From NCBI GenBank assembly GCA_964645005.1, contig CAZXYS010000005.1:1-64000 (forward strand): a stretch of DNA of 64,000 nucleotides. Reading direction: 5' to 3'. The stretch comes from CAZXYS01 sp964645005 (lineage in GTDB: Bacteria; Bacteroidota; Ignavibacteria; Kapaibacteriales; UBA2268). A program made the translations under genes and the position numbers. This document shows, piece after piece, positions 1 to 8,666 of this stretch. Positions within the stretch are counted from its first letter, which is position 1, and each line of letters begins with the position of its first letter. Below the pieces are notes generated by a model that saw nothing but the letters and a program-made list of their open reading frames with translations, ran no database searches and was not told the DNA's origin.

Positions 1-234
1 AACTCACGGAGTGATACCGTTTTTAATTTTACACAAATATAATGACTTTACCTAATTTCACCAGGTACGTATAAGGGACGAAAATGTTATAAAAAATGAA
101 AAATTACGATAATCAATATAAAACACATACCTGTAAAATGCAAGTAATAATCAATATTTTATTATTTTTCTTTATCGATGTTTATTATAACTAAGGTTCT
201 AATGTAAAATGTGGGATAAATTATCAATACCCAT

Positions 235-257
235 CCGTTAACCGTTAACCGTTAGCC
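235..257. repeat. heptamer array (ACCGTTA)n
   Basis: Three consecutive copies of a CCGTTA/ACCGTTA heptamer end in GCC. The same degenerate heptamer pattern recurs at 34055-34100 and 63105-63139. The rest of positions 1-485 is AT-rich with no supportable gene. Confidence 0.6.
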
Positions 258-411
258 TTTTTCAAACATCTATAAATCATGGGTCACAAAATCAATTATC
301 AAAAAAACATAAACTCGATAAAAGCCAAACAACACATTTTTCTACATTAATCAAAACTATATGCTCAAAATTCAAATTAGTTTTAATTTAAGACATTTAA
401 CTGCTTAATTT

Positions 412-426
412 TGATAATTGTTATCA
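412..426. promoter_or_regulatory. small palindrome upstream of maeB
   Basis: TGATAA-TTG-TTATCA is a perfect 6-bp inverted repeat with a 3-base centre, 59 bases before the maeB start. It could be an operator. The half-site resembles an FNR/CRP half-site (TTGAT), but the spacing differs from the usual four bases, so no regulator is assigned. Confidence 0.25.
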
Positions 427-485
427 TGTAATTTAAAAATTATGTGATAGAATTTTAATTGAAGTTAATTAAAGGAGCTCATAAA

Positions 486-2753
486 ATGAAAATACGCAGG
501 GAAGACGCCCTGGAATATCACAGTATGGGGCGTAAAGGCAAAATCGAGGTTGTGAACACCAAACCTTGTGTTACTCAAAGAGATCTATCTCTGGCTTACA
601 CCCCGGGTGTAGCAGAACCTTGCCGCGAAATAGAAAAAGACCCTGAAAAAGCATTTGAATACACAGCAAAAAGCAATCTTGTTGCCGTCATATCTGACGG
701 CACGGCAGTGCTCGGGCTGGGCGACATAGGTCCCCTGGCAAGCAAGCCGGTAATGGAAGGTAAAGGCGTGCTTTTCAAGACATTTGCGGACATTGACGTA
801 TTTGATATTGAACTGAAGACAAAAGATCCGGAAGATCTGGTACACGTCATAGAAATGATGGAACCTACCTTTGGCGGGATCAATCTTGAAGACATAAAAG
901 GACCTGAATGCTTCTACGTAGAACAGGAACTCAAGAAAAGAACCAACATACCCGTCTTCCACGACGACCAGCACGGCACGGCTATCATTAGCGGCGCAGC
1001 ATTGCTGAATGCCGCAAAGCTGGCGGGTAAAAACCTCAGCGAGATGAAAGCCGTCTATAACGGCGCCGGCGCTTCCGGCATAGCCTGCGCTAAATTCCAT
1101 ATCAGCCTTGGACTTAAGCCTGAAAACGTTCTGATGTGCGATTCCAAAGGCGTTATCTACAAAGGCAGAGAAGCCGGCATGAACGAATTCAAGGAAGAAT
1201 TCGCCGTTGAAACCGATTGCAGGACACTCGAAGATGCTTTCAAAGGCGCAGACGCTTTCATCGGGCTGTCCAAGGGTAATTGTGTCTCGAAAGAAATGGT
1301 GAAAACCATGGCGGACAATCCGATAATTTTCGCAATGGCAAATCCTGATCCGGAAATAACTTACGACGATGCGCTCGACGCCAGGACAGACGTGATAATG
1401 GCAACGGGGCGCTCGGACTTCCCGAATCAGGTGAATAACGTACTTGGATTCCCATTCATTTTTAGGGGGGCGCTGGATGTGAATTCCACAGCAATCAACG
1501 AAGATATGAAAAAGGCTGCAGCACAGGCGCTCGCCGACCTGGCAAAAGAGGAAGTACTAGAAAGCGTGAAGCGCGCTTACGGCGTGAAAGAACTTATATT
1601 CGGCAGAAAATATATCATCCCCAAACCCTTCGATCCGCGGGTACTAACATGGGTAGCGCCTGCAGTGGCAAAAGCCGCTATGGAGACCGGCGTTGCGAGA
1701 ACCTCGATCGAGGACTTTGATGAATATGTTCAGAAACTAAATGTAAGAATGGGGAGAACCCAAACGATCATGACAGGCATTTTCCGAAAAGCCCGTCATT
1801 CGCCGAAGAAGATCGTATTCTCCGAAGGCGACCAGCCGAAGATCATCAAGGCAGCCCAACTCAGCGTGGACAGCGATCTTGCGCATCCGGTACTTATCGG
1901 TTCTGAGGAAAGGATCAAGCAAATAGCCGAGGAACACAATTACGATCTACATGGCATCGAGATAGTCGATCCACTGAAGTTCGATAAAATTGACGATTAC
2001 ATCAAAGAATACTACAATCTGCGCTGCCGCAAAGGCGTAAACCTGTACGAAGCTGAAGACAGGATTAAATACCGCCGCAATTATTTCGGCTCGATGATGG
2101 TGCACATGGGCGATGCGGAAAGCATGATTTCCGGCATAGCTTCTAACTATCCTGATACGATTCGCCCGTCATTGGAAATAGTTGGCAAAGACGAGCGTTT
2201 CAACCGCGTTTCCGGACTCTACATTATCACTTCGAAAAAGGGCACTTACTTCATGGCTGACACTACTGTCAACCTGAATCCCACCCCCGAGATCATTGCG
2301 GACATCGCATTGCAGGCTGCGGAATTTGCAACCAATTTCAACGTTACGCCGCGTGTAGCGCTGCTCTCATACAGCAATTTCGGATCTGTAAAGGGCGAGA
2401 TTCCACAGAGAATGCAGCAAGCATTGAAAATCATCAAAAAGCGCACCCCCGAACTCATGATTGACGGCGAAATGCAGGCAGACACTGCTATTATATCCGA
2501 CACCATCGACGAGTACTATCCCTTCAGCGAACTTAAGGGCGGTGCCAATGTACTGATATTCCCCGAATTAACCGCCGGCAATATCAGCTACAAACTGCTT
2601 TACAGCATGGGCGAAGCCCGCATTATTGGACCTATCCTGATGGGCTTAAACAAGTCCGTCCACGTCTTGCAGCGCGGCTCGGATGTAGATGACATATTGA
2701 ATATGATCGGCATCGCAGTAGTTGATGCACAGCATAAAGGCAATGGGTATTGA
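486..2753 (+). CDS. maeB: NADP-dependent malic enzyme with phosphotransacetylase-like C-terminal domain
   Basis: Oxidative decarboxylation of malate to pyruvate with reduction of NADP in the cytoplasm. The product is about 755 residues, the usual length of MaeB hybrids. The N-terminal about 420 residues form the malic enzyme (SLAYTPGVAEPC near the start, FHDDQHGTA, and the nucleotide-binding NGAGASGIACA). The C-terminal about 330 residues are phosphate acetyltransferase-like (RKARHSPKKIVFSEGD, then the PTA-type ending). In known MaeB proteins this domain is regulatory and catalytically inactive. The start is ATG 486 because AAAGGAG at 471-477 sits at ideal spacing. A TTG at 459 is in frame but lies ahead of that site. 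The gene stands alone and is followed by a strong terminator. Confidence 0.95.
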   Translation: MKIRREDALEYHSMGRKGKIEVVNTKPCVTQRDLSLAYTPGVAEPCREIEKDPEKAFEYTAKSNLVAVISDGTAVLGLGDIGPLASKPVMEGKGVLFKTFADIDVFDIELKTKDPEDLVHVIEMMEPTFGGINLEDIKGPECFYVEQELKKRTNIPVFHDDQHGTAIISGAALLNAAKLAGKNLSEMKAVYNGAGASGIACAKFHISLGLKPENVLMCDSKGVIYKGREAGMNEFKEEFAVETDCRTLEDAFKGADAFIGLSKGNCVSKEMVKTMADNPIIFAMANPDPEITYDDALDARTDVIMATGRSDFPNQVNNVLGFPFIFRGALDVNSTAINEDMKKAAAQALADLAKEEVLESVKRAYGVKELIFGRKYIIPKPFDPRVLTWVAPAVAKAAMETGVARTSIEDFDEYVQKLNVRMGRTQTIMTGIFRKARHSPKKIVFSEGDQPKIIKAAQLSVDSDLAHPVLIGSEERIKQIAEEHNYDLHGIEIVDPLKFDKIDDYIKEYYNLRCRKGVNLYEAEDRIKYRRNYFGSMMVHMGDAESMISGIASNYPDTIRPSLEIVGKDERFNRVSGLYIITSKKGTYFMADTTVNLNPTPEIIADIALQAAEFATNFNVTPRVALLSYSNFGSVKGEIPQRMQQALKIIKKRTPELMIDGEMQADTAIISDTIDEYYPFSELKGGANVLIFPELTAGNISYKLLYSMGEARIIGPILMGLNKSVHVLQRGSDVDDILNMIGIAVVDAQHKGNGY

Positions 2754-2784
2754 TAGATTAGTTAGTAATTTGAATTATATAAAG

Positions 2785-2818
2785 GATCCGGCGGGTATTG
2801 TCTGTCGGATCTTTTTTT
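2785..2818 (+). terminator. rho-independent terminator of maeB
   Basis: GATCCGGCGGG pairs with GTCTGTCGGATC through an 11-bp stem (three G-T pairs) around a 5-base loop. Seven T follow. It lies 31 bases after the maeB stop. Confidence 0.85.
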
Positions 2819-2927
2819 AATTTATAACCATATTATTTGTCAAATCTTCCTTGGATATTTCAATGAAAAATCATATTTTCATTAAAATTAATTAAAGAAA
2901 TAAGAAAGCCGCTAAAGGTACAAAAGG

Positions 2928-4553
2928 ATGAAAGAACTTTATTTCGGAGATTGCCTGGATATTTTAAAAGACCTGTACGTCAAGAATCCGGGTGGATTTA
3001 TTGATTTGATTTATATTGATCCACCTTTTAATTCAAAGAGGAATTATAATATACTCTTTGAAGATGTGGATATGACCGATACAAAGGCTCAAAGAGAAGC
3101 ATTCACAGATACTTGGAGCAATACCACATATATTGACACCCTAAATGAATTGGCAGATTTACATTATGCTCTCTATGTATTTCTCAAAAATTTGAATGAA
3201 CTTAATATATCTAAATCCGCGGTTGCATATCTGACAACAATGTCTATAAGATTATATTATATGCATAAAATCCTTAAAGAAACCGGATCATTTTATCTGC
3301 ATTGTGATCCGGAAATGTCTCATTATCTAAAACTTATAATGGATTTGATTTTCAGTCACAACTTTAGAAATGAAATAGTGTGGCAAAGAACAAATGCTCA
3401 CAATATGAAATCTCGTTATTTTGGTAAAACACACGATATTATCTTGTTTTACACAAAATCTGATATTTATACCTGGAATAAAATTTATTCGGAATATTCA
3501 CAGGCTCAATTAAGCAGGTTTAAAGAAGATGAAGAGGGTAGATTATATACTGGAAGAGATATAACTATGAATTCAGCCTTGCCGGGCAGACAATTTGAAT
3601 GGAGGGGAGCTAAACCTCCGCCAAACCGTAGCTGGGGTATGTCCAAAGAAAAACTCGAAGAATACTGGGAAAAAGGATTGATACTTACTAAGAGTGATGG
3701 AACTCCCAGACTTGACGGTTTAAAAGTATATCTGCAGGATTTACCCGGTAAAATCCTCAATGACAACTGGTATGATATTCCCAGAATAGGAAATACTTCC
3801 AAAGAAAGGCTCGGCTACCCTACACAAAAACCGGAAACTTTACTTGAAAGGATAATTAAAGCATCATCCAACGAAGGTGATATCGTTGCCGATTTCTTTT
3901 GTGGGTGCGGAACTGCCGCAGCAGTCGCTAATCGATTGAACCGCAGTTGGATTGGAGCGGATATTTCCCACCTGGCAATAAAATTAGTTCTTGAAAGACT
4001 TTCAAAACCTGTCGGTGAGGAAGCTAGGAAAAAGCTTCTAAAAGATATTGAAGTTCACGGATTTCCCAAAGACATTGCTTCTGCTAAAGAATTGGCTGCA
4101 AAAAATCACAAAGGACGCATTGAATTTCAGGCTTGGGTAATTGAATTCCTGTTAGGCGGAATTATGAACCCGAGACAAACTGCAGATGGTGGCTGGGACG
4201 GTTATCTTACATTTAAAAAGAATAATAAAGCTAAGGGAAGGATTCTTATTGAGGTTAAGAGTGGAGTTGTAAGCGTGAAAAATGTTAGAGAATTTATTAA
4301 CGTTGTAGAAAAGCAAAATGCAGATATTGGTGTTTTTGTTTGCTTTGCGGATAACGTAACAAAACCAATGAGGTTAGCAGCAAAAGAAGCAGGTAGCTAT
4401 AAACCTTATAAATTTGACCGCATACTAATAATTACTATTGAAGATTTATTTGAGGATAGAGGCATTAAGATGCCTGGAGGTATCGAACCTAATACATTCA
4501 AATATGCTGTTAGAGAGACGAGACCTGAATATATGAATGAGAAAATGTTCTAG
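2928..4553 (+). CDS. N6-adenine/N4-cytosine DNA methyltransferase fused to a Mrr-like nuclease domain
   Basis: Probable stand-alone modification, or modification-restriction, protein of 541 residues. The catalytic DPPF motif is at residues 31-34 and the SAM-binding segment ADFFCGCGTA near residue 321. Motif IV preceding motif I is the order of beta-class methyltransferases. After about residue 395 comes a second domain with an upstream acidic residue (VIEFLLGG), GGWDGY and then ILIEVKSG about 16 residues later. This is the D...ExK pattern of PD-(D/E)xK nucleases of the Mrr/Vsr type. AAAGG at 2914-2918 lies 9 bases before the ATG. No separate restriction or specificity gene lies beside it. The fusion suggests a single-chain system, but the C-terminal domain could instead be a DNA-binding relic. 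Confidence 0.85.
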   Translation: MKELYFGDCLDILKDLYVKNPGGFIDLIYIDPPFNSKRNYNILFEDVDMTDTKAQREAFTDTWSNTTYIDTLNELADLHYALYVFLKNLNELNISKSAVAYLTTMSIRLYYMHKILKETGSFYLHCDPEMSHYLKLIMDLIFSHNFRNEIVWQRTNAHNMKSRYFGKTHDIILFYTKSDIYTWNKIYSEYSQAQLSRFKEDEEGRLYTGRDITMNSALPGRQFEWRGAKPPPNRSWGMSKEKLEEYWEKGLILTKSDGTPRLDGLKVYLQDLPGKILNDNWYDIPRIGNTSKERLGYPTQKPETLLERIIKASSNEGDIVADFFCGCGTAAAVANRLNRSWIGADISHLAIKLVLERLSKPVGEEARKKLLKDIEVHGFPKDIASAKELAAKNHKGRIEFQAWVIEFLLGGIMNPRQTADGGWDGYLTFKKNNKAKGRILIEVKSGVVSVKNVREFINVVEKQNADIGVFVCFADNVTKPMRLAAKEAGSYKPYKFDRILIITIEDLFEDRGIKMPGGIEPNTFKYAVRETRPEYMNEKMF

Positions 4554-4612
4554 GATAAATTATTGGTTATGTAATTATTGTAGATATATTAAAGATTGAA
4601 GCAATTCTCAAA

Positions 4613-5962
4613 TCAGTCCGTATTATTCCAAAGACACGCCTCCTCCGCCGCTTCAGAACCGCTCTGCGCAGCCCCTTCAATCGTAGCCGGCAGCCCGGTA
4701 TCCGTCCAGTCGCCGGCGATATAAAGATTATCGACGGAAGTGTCCACCGGCGGCCGCAGAGCGTTCACTTCGGGGGATGCAAGTATAGTTGCCCGCCGGT
4801 TGCGAATTACGCGGTGATGTAAGAGTTTCGCATTCTCGATAGCAGGGATTGTTTTCCTGAGATCATCGAGGCAAAGGTCGAGTATCTCTTGAGAATTAAG
4901 GTCATTCAGTTTATCCGCTGCACTGATAGTAAGGGCGAGGTGCCCCGGGTATTTCTCTACTATATCTGCTGATGAATTCTGCAGCTTCCGCTTATTGAAT
5001 ACCCACTGCACATTAGTGCCAATCAAAGCGCAGAATTCATCTTCAAGAAAATCCCTGTCAAACCATAGATAGACGGAAATTATAGTCGAATGCTCAATTT
5101 CCGTAAATTTTGAAAAATTTTTATTAAAAATATCTTTAGGCAGCATTTTGCTAAGAGCCTCAAATGGAATAGCTGAAATGCAGGCGTCTCCGTATATCTT
5201 CCTGCCGGATTTCAGTTTTACACCTGCAAATCGCCTGTTTTCAAAGATCATATCTTTCACCGGATCCTCGTAAATTACATTACCGCCGCGTTCTTCCATC
5301 CATTCCTTGAAACCATCCACCAGCGCCGACAATCCCTTGTTTGGGAAAAATATCCGCGAATCCTTCGGCTCAGCGAAAAAGGCTCGCTTCAGCACTTCCA
5401 CCAGCAGCGTAGCAGCGGCATTTTCCGGTCGGGAATTAAGTGTGGCAATTATAAGCGGCTCCCAGAATCGTTCGATTACATCTTTTCCCTGCCTGTTCCT
5501 ATGGAGAAAATCGGCGGCATTTAGCCCTTCCGGCTTAACTTTTTTCGAGTTAATGTTAATGAAAAAGCGCAGCAGATTCATCTTGGAATGAAAGCTGAAT
5601 CCTTTGAAATTCATCAACCCATAGAGCGTTCCCGCCTTCCCGGGAAATTTCGAAGTATCCAGCAGATACGACTGCCCGCCAGCCTCAATAAACTTCACTT
5701 TGAGCGGCTTTTGCTTATAGAGATATTCATCATTGCCGAGTTTATCAACAATTTCAAGGAAATTCTTGTAAGCGCCGACGAGGACGTGCTGCCCATTGTC
5801 GATGATCTCTCCTGTAGTCTTATCTGCGAGGGAATACGAGCGCCCTCCGGGGATAGCACGCGACTCGACAACATTGACGCGGGCGCCGTTCTCGGCGCAT
5901 TTCACTGCGGCAGCTATTCCGGCGATGCCGGCTCCAATCACTATTATATTTTTTTTATTCAT
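4613..5962 (-). CDS. hpnE: FAD-dependent hydroxysqualene dehydroxylase-like oxidoreductase (HpnE family)
   Basis: In known HpnE proteins hydroxysqualene is reduced to squalene, the hopanoid precursor. The N-terminal dinucleotide fold reads VIGAGIAGIAAA, followed by PGGR and the family-typical DNGQHVLVGAY. The C-terminal FAD contact is YIAGDWTDTGLPATIEGA. ATG 5962 is preferred over an upstream in-frame TTG at 5980 because the glycine-rich strand then begins within a few residues of the start. Neither start has a clear ribosome site. The usual partners HpnC and HpnD are not adjacent, so the substrate (squalene versus a carotenoid precursor) is inferred from family resemblance. The gene converges with the methyltransferase gene 59 bases away, with no clear terminator between them. 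Confidence 0.8.
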   Translation of the reverse strand: MNKKNIIVIGAGIAGIAAAVKCAENGARVNVVESRAIPGGRSYSLADKTTGEIIDNGQHVLVGAYKNFLEIVDKLGNDEYLYKQKPLKVKFIEAGGQSYLLDTSKFPGKAGTLYGLMNFKGFSFHSKMNLLRFFININSKKVKPEGLNAADFLHRNRQGKDVIERFWEPLIIATLNSRPENAAATLLVEVLKRAFFAEPKDSRIFFPNKGLSALVDGFKEWMEERGGNVIYEDPVKDMIFENRRFAGVKLKSGRKIYGDACISAIPFEALSKMLPKDIFNKNFSKFTEIEHSTIISVYLWFDRDFLEDEFCALIGTNVQWVFNKRKLQNSSADIVEKYPGHLALTISAADKLNDLNSQEILDLCLDDLRKTIPAIENAKLLHHRVIRNRRATILASPEVNALRPPVDTSVDNLYIAGDWTDTGLPATIEGAAQSGSEAAEEACLWNNTD

Positions 5963-6070
5963 AGAGTTAAGAAAATACAAAATTGTAATGAACGTAAAAT
6001 AAAATAAGAAATAATTCGAATATGAACGACGGTTATTATTAAATAACGTAAATTTTGCATTAAAATATTT

Positions 6071-6160
6071 GCAACAGCAAGCTTTAGCTTTAAAACTTTT
6101 GCAACAGCAAGCTTTAGCTTTAAAACTTTTGCAACAGCAAGCTTTAGCTTGCTGCTAATT
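6071..6160. repeat. 30-bp tandem repeat with AGCAAGCTTTAGCTTGCT palindrome
   Basis: Three head-to-tail copies of a 30-bp unit begin with GCAACAGCAAGCTTTAGC, at 6071, 6101 and 6131. The third copy changes after the core so that it completes an 8-bp perfect hairpin, AGCAAGCT-TT-AGCTTGCT. It is intergenic, upstream of hpnE. Confidence 0.85.
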
Positions 6161-6172
6161 TTAAGTTTTTCA

Positions 6173-6552
6173 GGCTATTTGCAAAGCGCTAAAGCGCTTT
6201 GTTGAAATGGATTACAAGGCTATTTGCAAAGCGCTAAAGCGCTTTGTTGAAATGNNNNNNNNNNNNNNNNNNNNNNNNNNNNNNNNNNNNNNNNNNNNNN
6301 NNNNNNNNNNNNNNNNNNNNNNNNNNNNNNNNNNNNNNNNNNNNNNNNNNNNNNTGTTGAAATGGATTACAAGGCTATTTGCAAAGCGCTAAAGCGCTTT
6401 GTTGAAATGGATTACAAGGCTATTTGCAAAGCGCTAAAGCGCTTTGTTGAAATGGATTACAAGGCTATTTGCAAAGCGCTAAAGCGCTTTGTTGAAATGA
6501 ATTACAAGGCTATTTGCAAAGCGCTAAAGCGCTTTGTTGAAATGGATTACAA
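6173..6552. repeat. 45-bp minisatellite with 20-bp palindrome per unit
   Basis: Two units lie left of the assembly gap (6173-6217, and 6218 onward cut by the gap). One partial and four full units lie right of it (6373, 6418, 6463, 6508). They are nearly identical: the unit from 6463 has one G-to-A change. Each carries CAAAGCGCT-AA-AGCGCTTTG, a perfect 9-bp hairpin. Because 45 is a multiple of three, reading frames stay open through the array and give a false 15-residue repeat protein. Confidence 0.9.
6255..6354. other. assembly gap (100 N)
   Basis: Exactly 100 undetermined bases inside the 45-bp tandem array, a conventional placeholder for a gap of unknown size. The true number of repeat units is therefore unknown. 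Confidence 0.98.
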
Positions 6553-6628
6553 CAAATTCAAGTTTTCTAATGAAGTATTCCGGATAATGCAAATAAATGA
6601 CTGATTTTAAAAAGAAATTGATAGTACT

Positions 6629-6636
6629 TATATTTG
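6629..6636 (+). promoter_or_regulatory. Bacteroidota-type -7 element before tRNA-Leu
   Basis: TATATTTG matches the TAnnTTTG -7 consensus and ends 13 bases before the mature tRNA. No convincing -33 TTTG is seen at the expected distance. Confidence 0.4.
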
Positions 6637-6649
6637 TAATCTTTGACTT

Positions 6650-6733
6650 GCGGATGTGGCGGAATTGGCAGACGCGCTAGACTTAGGATCTAGTGCCCGA
6701 AAGGGCGTGAGAGTTCGAGTCTCTCCGTCCGCA
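6650..6733 (+). tRNA. tRNA-Leu (anticodon TAG)
   Basis: The acceptor stem GCGGATG pairs with CGTCCGC (one G-T pair) and the discriminator is A. The anticodon arm is CTAGA-CTTAGGA-TCTAG, giving anticodon TAG for CUN leucine codons. The long variable arm (GCCCGAAAGGGC) is typical of tRNA-Leu, and the T arm contains GTTCGAGTC. It is 84 bases long, and CCA is not encoded. Confidence 0.97.
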
Positions 6734-6763
6734 CAGTATAGAAGAAGAGGCTGTCTCTTAAAT

Positions 6764-6816
6764 CAATGAATGTCATTCCTGCGAATGCAGGAATCTTGTA
6801 AAAACCGGATTCTTCA
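6764..6816. repeat. dispersed repeat family A, short form
   Basis: A 53-base element (CAATGAATGTCATTCC...GGATTCTTCA) whose core ATTCCTGC-GAAT-GCAGGAAT is a perfect 8-bp hairpin. It recurs at 8363-8440 and 15138-15187 with an extra palindrome inserted in the loop side. Confidence 0.8.
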
Positions 6817-6918
6817 CTGCTTTCAGAATGATGTTTTACCCAATTTCTCAATATTGAGACACCCTCATATCAGTAAAAACAGACGCATTTAATTTTCGAA
6901 TAAAAGCAAGGATCAATT

Positions 6919-8289
6919 GTGGAAAAGAATATCAAGAAATTACAAGGCTGCGAACAGGAACTGGAAATTAAAATGTCAAACGAAGAGCTCGAGCCCTACT
7001 ACGAGCAGGCATACAAAGACGCTCAACCCAATATCAATATGCCCGGCTTCAGGAAGGGCAAAGTTCCCATCAAGACAATAAAACAAATGTACGGCAGGGA
7101 AATAAGAGCCGATGCCGAACAAGACATAGTCAATGAAATTATTACAAAAATATTCCAAGAAGAGAAAATTCCCGTAGTCGGCGACCCGATACTGAAAGAC
7201 ATAAAACGGCATGACGACGGCGTAGAATTCATCGTCAATTACGAGGTTCTGCCGGAAGCCGAGCTCGGCGATTACCGCTCACTCAGCATAGACGAGCCGG
7301 TGCATGCCGTCGCCGACGAAGAGATAGACAAGCAGGTCGAGGACATCTGCAAGCACAATGCAGATTTCGAATATGTCGACACTATCGAGGATGAAGACCA
7401 CATCGCCGGCCTCCGTTTGCGGCAGTTCGACGAAGAAGCTAACGTCCCGATCTTAGGCGAAGAACCCGAAGAAACCCACGTTTACCTCGCCAATGAAAAT
7501 GTAATGCCCGACCTTAAGAATGAATTACTCGGCAAAAGTAAAGGCGGCAAATTCATTTTCAAGCCGGGCGAGACCGACCAGCACGCGCCGGACGTCACCT
7601 ACCAGGTAGAGATCTTCGAAGTTCAGAAATTAATCCCCAAGGAATTTACTGACGAATTCGTAAAAGAATACACCAAAGACAAATTCGAGACAACAGAAGA
7701 ACTTCGCGAAGACATGGGCTACAAGCTGCAGGAACAGTGGGACAATAAGAGCCAGGAAATTATGGAACAGCAGATAATGGATAAGATTGTTGAAATGCAT
7801 GACTTTCCGGTACCCAACTCTGTCGTATGGCGAGTCATGGAAGCAATGGTCGATGACATCAAGAAGAAATACCAGAACACTCCCGGCGCTCAGAATCTCA
7901 CCGTCGAAGCCATGCAGAATGATCTCCGCCCAATCGCGGAAAAGAATGTCAAGTGGGAAATTCTCCGCAACAAGATAATGGAAGATGAAGGCATCGAGGT
8001 CGAGGATTACGATATCGACCACATCGCCGAGAGCGAAGCCAAGCGCCTTAACAGTGACAAAGAGACCGTCAAAAATACGATCAAGCAGAACCAGAACATC
8101 ATGTCGAGCATCAAGTCCCGCAAGCTTATGGACCTGCTCCTCGATTTCGCCGAAACCAACGAGATCAGCTTCGAAGAGTACGAAGAGAAGCACCACGATC
8201 ACGACCACGACCATGATCACGACCATGACCATGGCGAAGACAAGGACAAGGGCGATTCAGACTCAGGGATAATTGTTCCGGGAAGATAA
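6919..8289 (+). CDS. tig: trigger factor (ribosome-associated chaperone)
   Basis: Co-translational folding of nascent chains at the ribosome exit. The N-terminal ribosome-binding domain contains the signature MPGFRKGKVP near residue 45. The long helical C-terminal chaperone arm follows (about residues 250-430). The middle peptidyl-prolyl isomerase region (about 150-245) is degenerate: the usual FKBP motifs are not recognisable (VMPDLKNELLGKSKGG stands where IPGFE...G is expected), so isomerase activity is doubtful. The last about 30 residues include a run of alternating His-Asp (HDHDHDHDHD), a likely divalent metal-binding tail. The start is GTG 6919, with AAGGA 6 bases upstream. Length is 456 residues, against about 430 for typical family members. 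Confidence 0.95.
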   Translation: MEKNIKKLQGCEQELEIKMSNEELEPYYEQAYKDAQPNINMPGFRKGKVPIKTIKQMYGREIRADAEQDIVNEIITKIFQEEKIPVVGDPILKDIKRHDDGVEFIVNYEVLPEAELGDYRSLSIDEPVHAVADEEIDKQVEDICKHNADFEYVDTIEDEDHIAGLRLRQFDEEANVPILGEEPEETHVYLANENVMPDLKNELLGKSKGGKFIFKPGETDQHAPDVTYQVEIFEVQKLIPKEFTDEFVKEYTKDKFETTEELREDMGYKLQEQWDNKSQEIMEQQIMDKIVEMHDFPVPNSVVWRVMEAMVDDIKKKYQNTPGAQNLTVEAMQNDLRPIAEKNVKWEILRNKIMEDEGIEVEDYDIDHIAESEAKRLNSDKETVKNTIKQNQNIMSSIKSRKLMDLLLDFAETNEISFEEYEEKHHDHDHDHDHDHDHGEDKDKGDSDSGIIVPGR

Positions 8290-8300
8290 CTCCTTTAGTT

Positions 8301-8325
8301 CCAAATTTTAAGTTCTAAGTTAAGA
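8301..8325. repeat. dispersed repeat family F (AATTTTAAGTTCTAAGTT)
   Basis: A short AT-rich element just after tig. Very similar copies lie at 28731-28763 in the same orientation, and reverse copies at 17278-17302 and 49516-49545. Confidence 0.6.
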
Positions 8326-8362
8326 AATGGATTAAATGGTTGCTTAGAGGGAAATCCAAAAG

Positions 8363-8440
8363 CCAATGAATGTCATTCCTGCGAATGTCTTTAGATACTG
8401 CTTTAGCAGGGCAGGAATCTGATAAATACCGTATTCTTCA
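8363..8440. repeat. dispersed repeat family A, long form
   Basis: Same ends as 6764-6816 (CAATGAATGTCATTCCTG... and ...GTATTCTTCA). About 25 extra bases follow CTGCGAATG and include the palindrome-like CTGCTTTAGCAG. Confidence 0.8.
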
Positions 8441-8474
8441 AAAGTTACACTTCGGTTAGATGGCTTATAAGTGG

Positions 8475-8666
8475 CTATGAATTGGGAATTGCGCTTCTAT
8501 TCTCATCATACTCATCAAAGTCAATAGAATCCTTCTCCTTTTCGATAGCTTCCAAGAGGTCTTCTCTATCTTCGACAGCTTCAATCAGCTCTTTGTAATA
8601 TTCATCGGCTTTTAGTTCTTCCCATGTTTGGCGGGAGATAATTACTTTGTCTTCTCTAATTTCCAT
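8475..8666 (-). CDS. small acidic antitoxin-like protein
   Basis: A 63-residue, strongly acidic, helix-rich protein (KVIISRQTWEELKADEYYKE, then an Asp/Glu-rich tail). I cannot assign a family. The composition and the VIIS..TWEEL pattern resemble the C-terminal half of Phd/YefM- or RelB-type antitoxins. ATG 8666 is chosen because it overlaps the end of the upstream TOPRIM-like gene by 11 bases, implying translational coupling. A longer start at 8711 would bury 56 bases in that gene. It is the last gene of a three-gene operon with an ATPase and a TOPRIM-like protein, and may act as an inhibitor or partner of those two. Confidence 0.55.
   Translation of the reverse strand: MEIREDKVIISRQTWEELKADEYYKELIEAVEDREDLLEAIEKEKDSIDFDEYDENRSAIPNS

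Noticed and set aside
6071..6552. CRISPR array
   Set aside because: Units are joined directly with no variable spacers, and no cas genes are present. These are tandem palindromic minisatellites.
6207..6604. Protein made of 15-residue repeats
   Set aside because: The frame only mirrors the 45-bp repeat (a multiple of three) and spans a run of N. It has no start signal or neighbour support.
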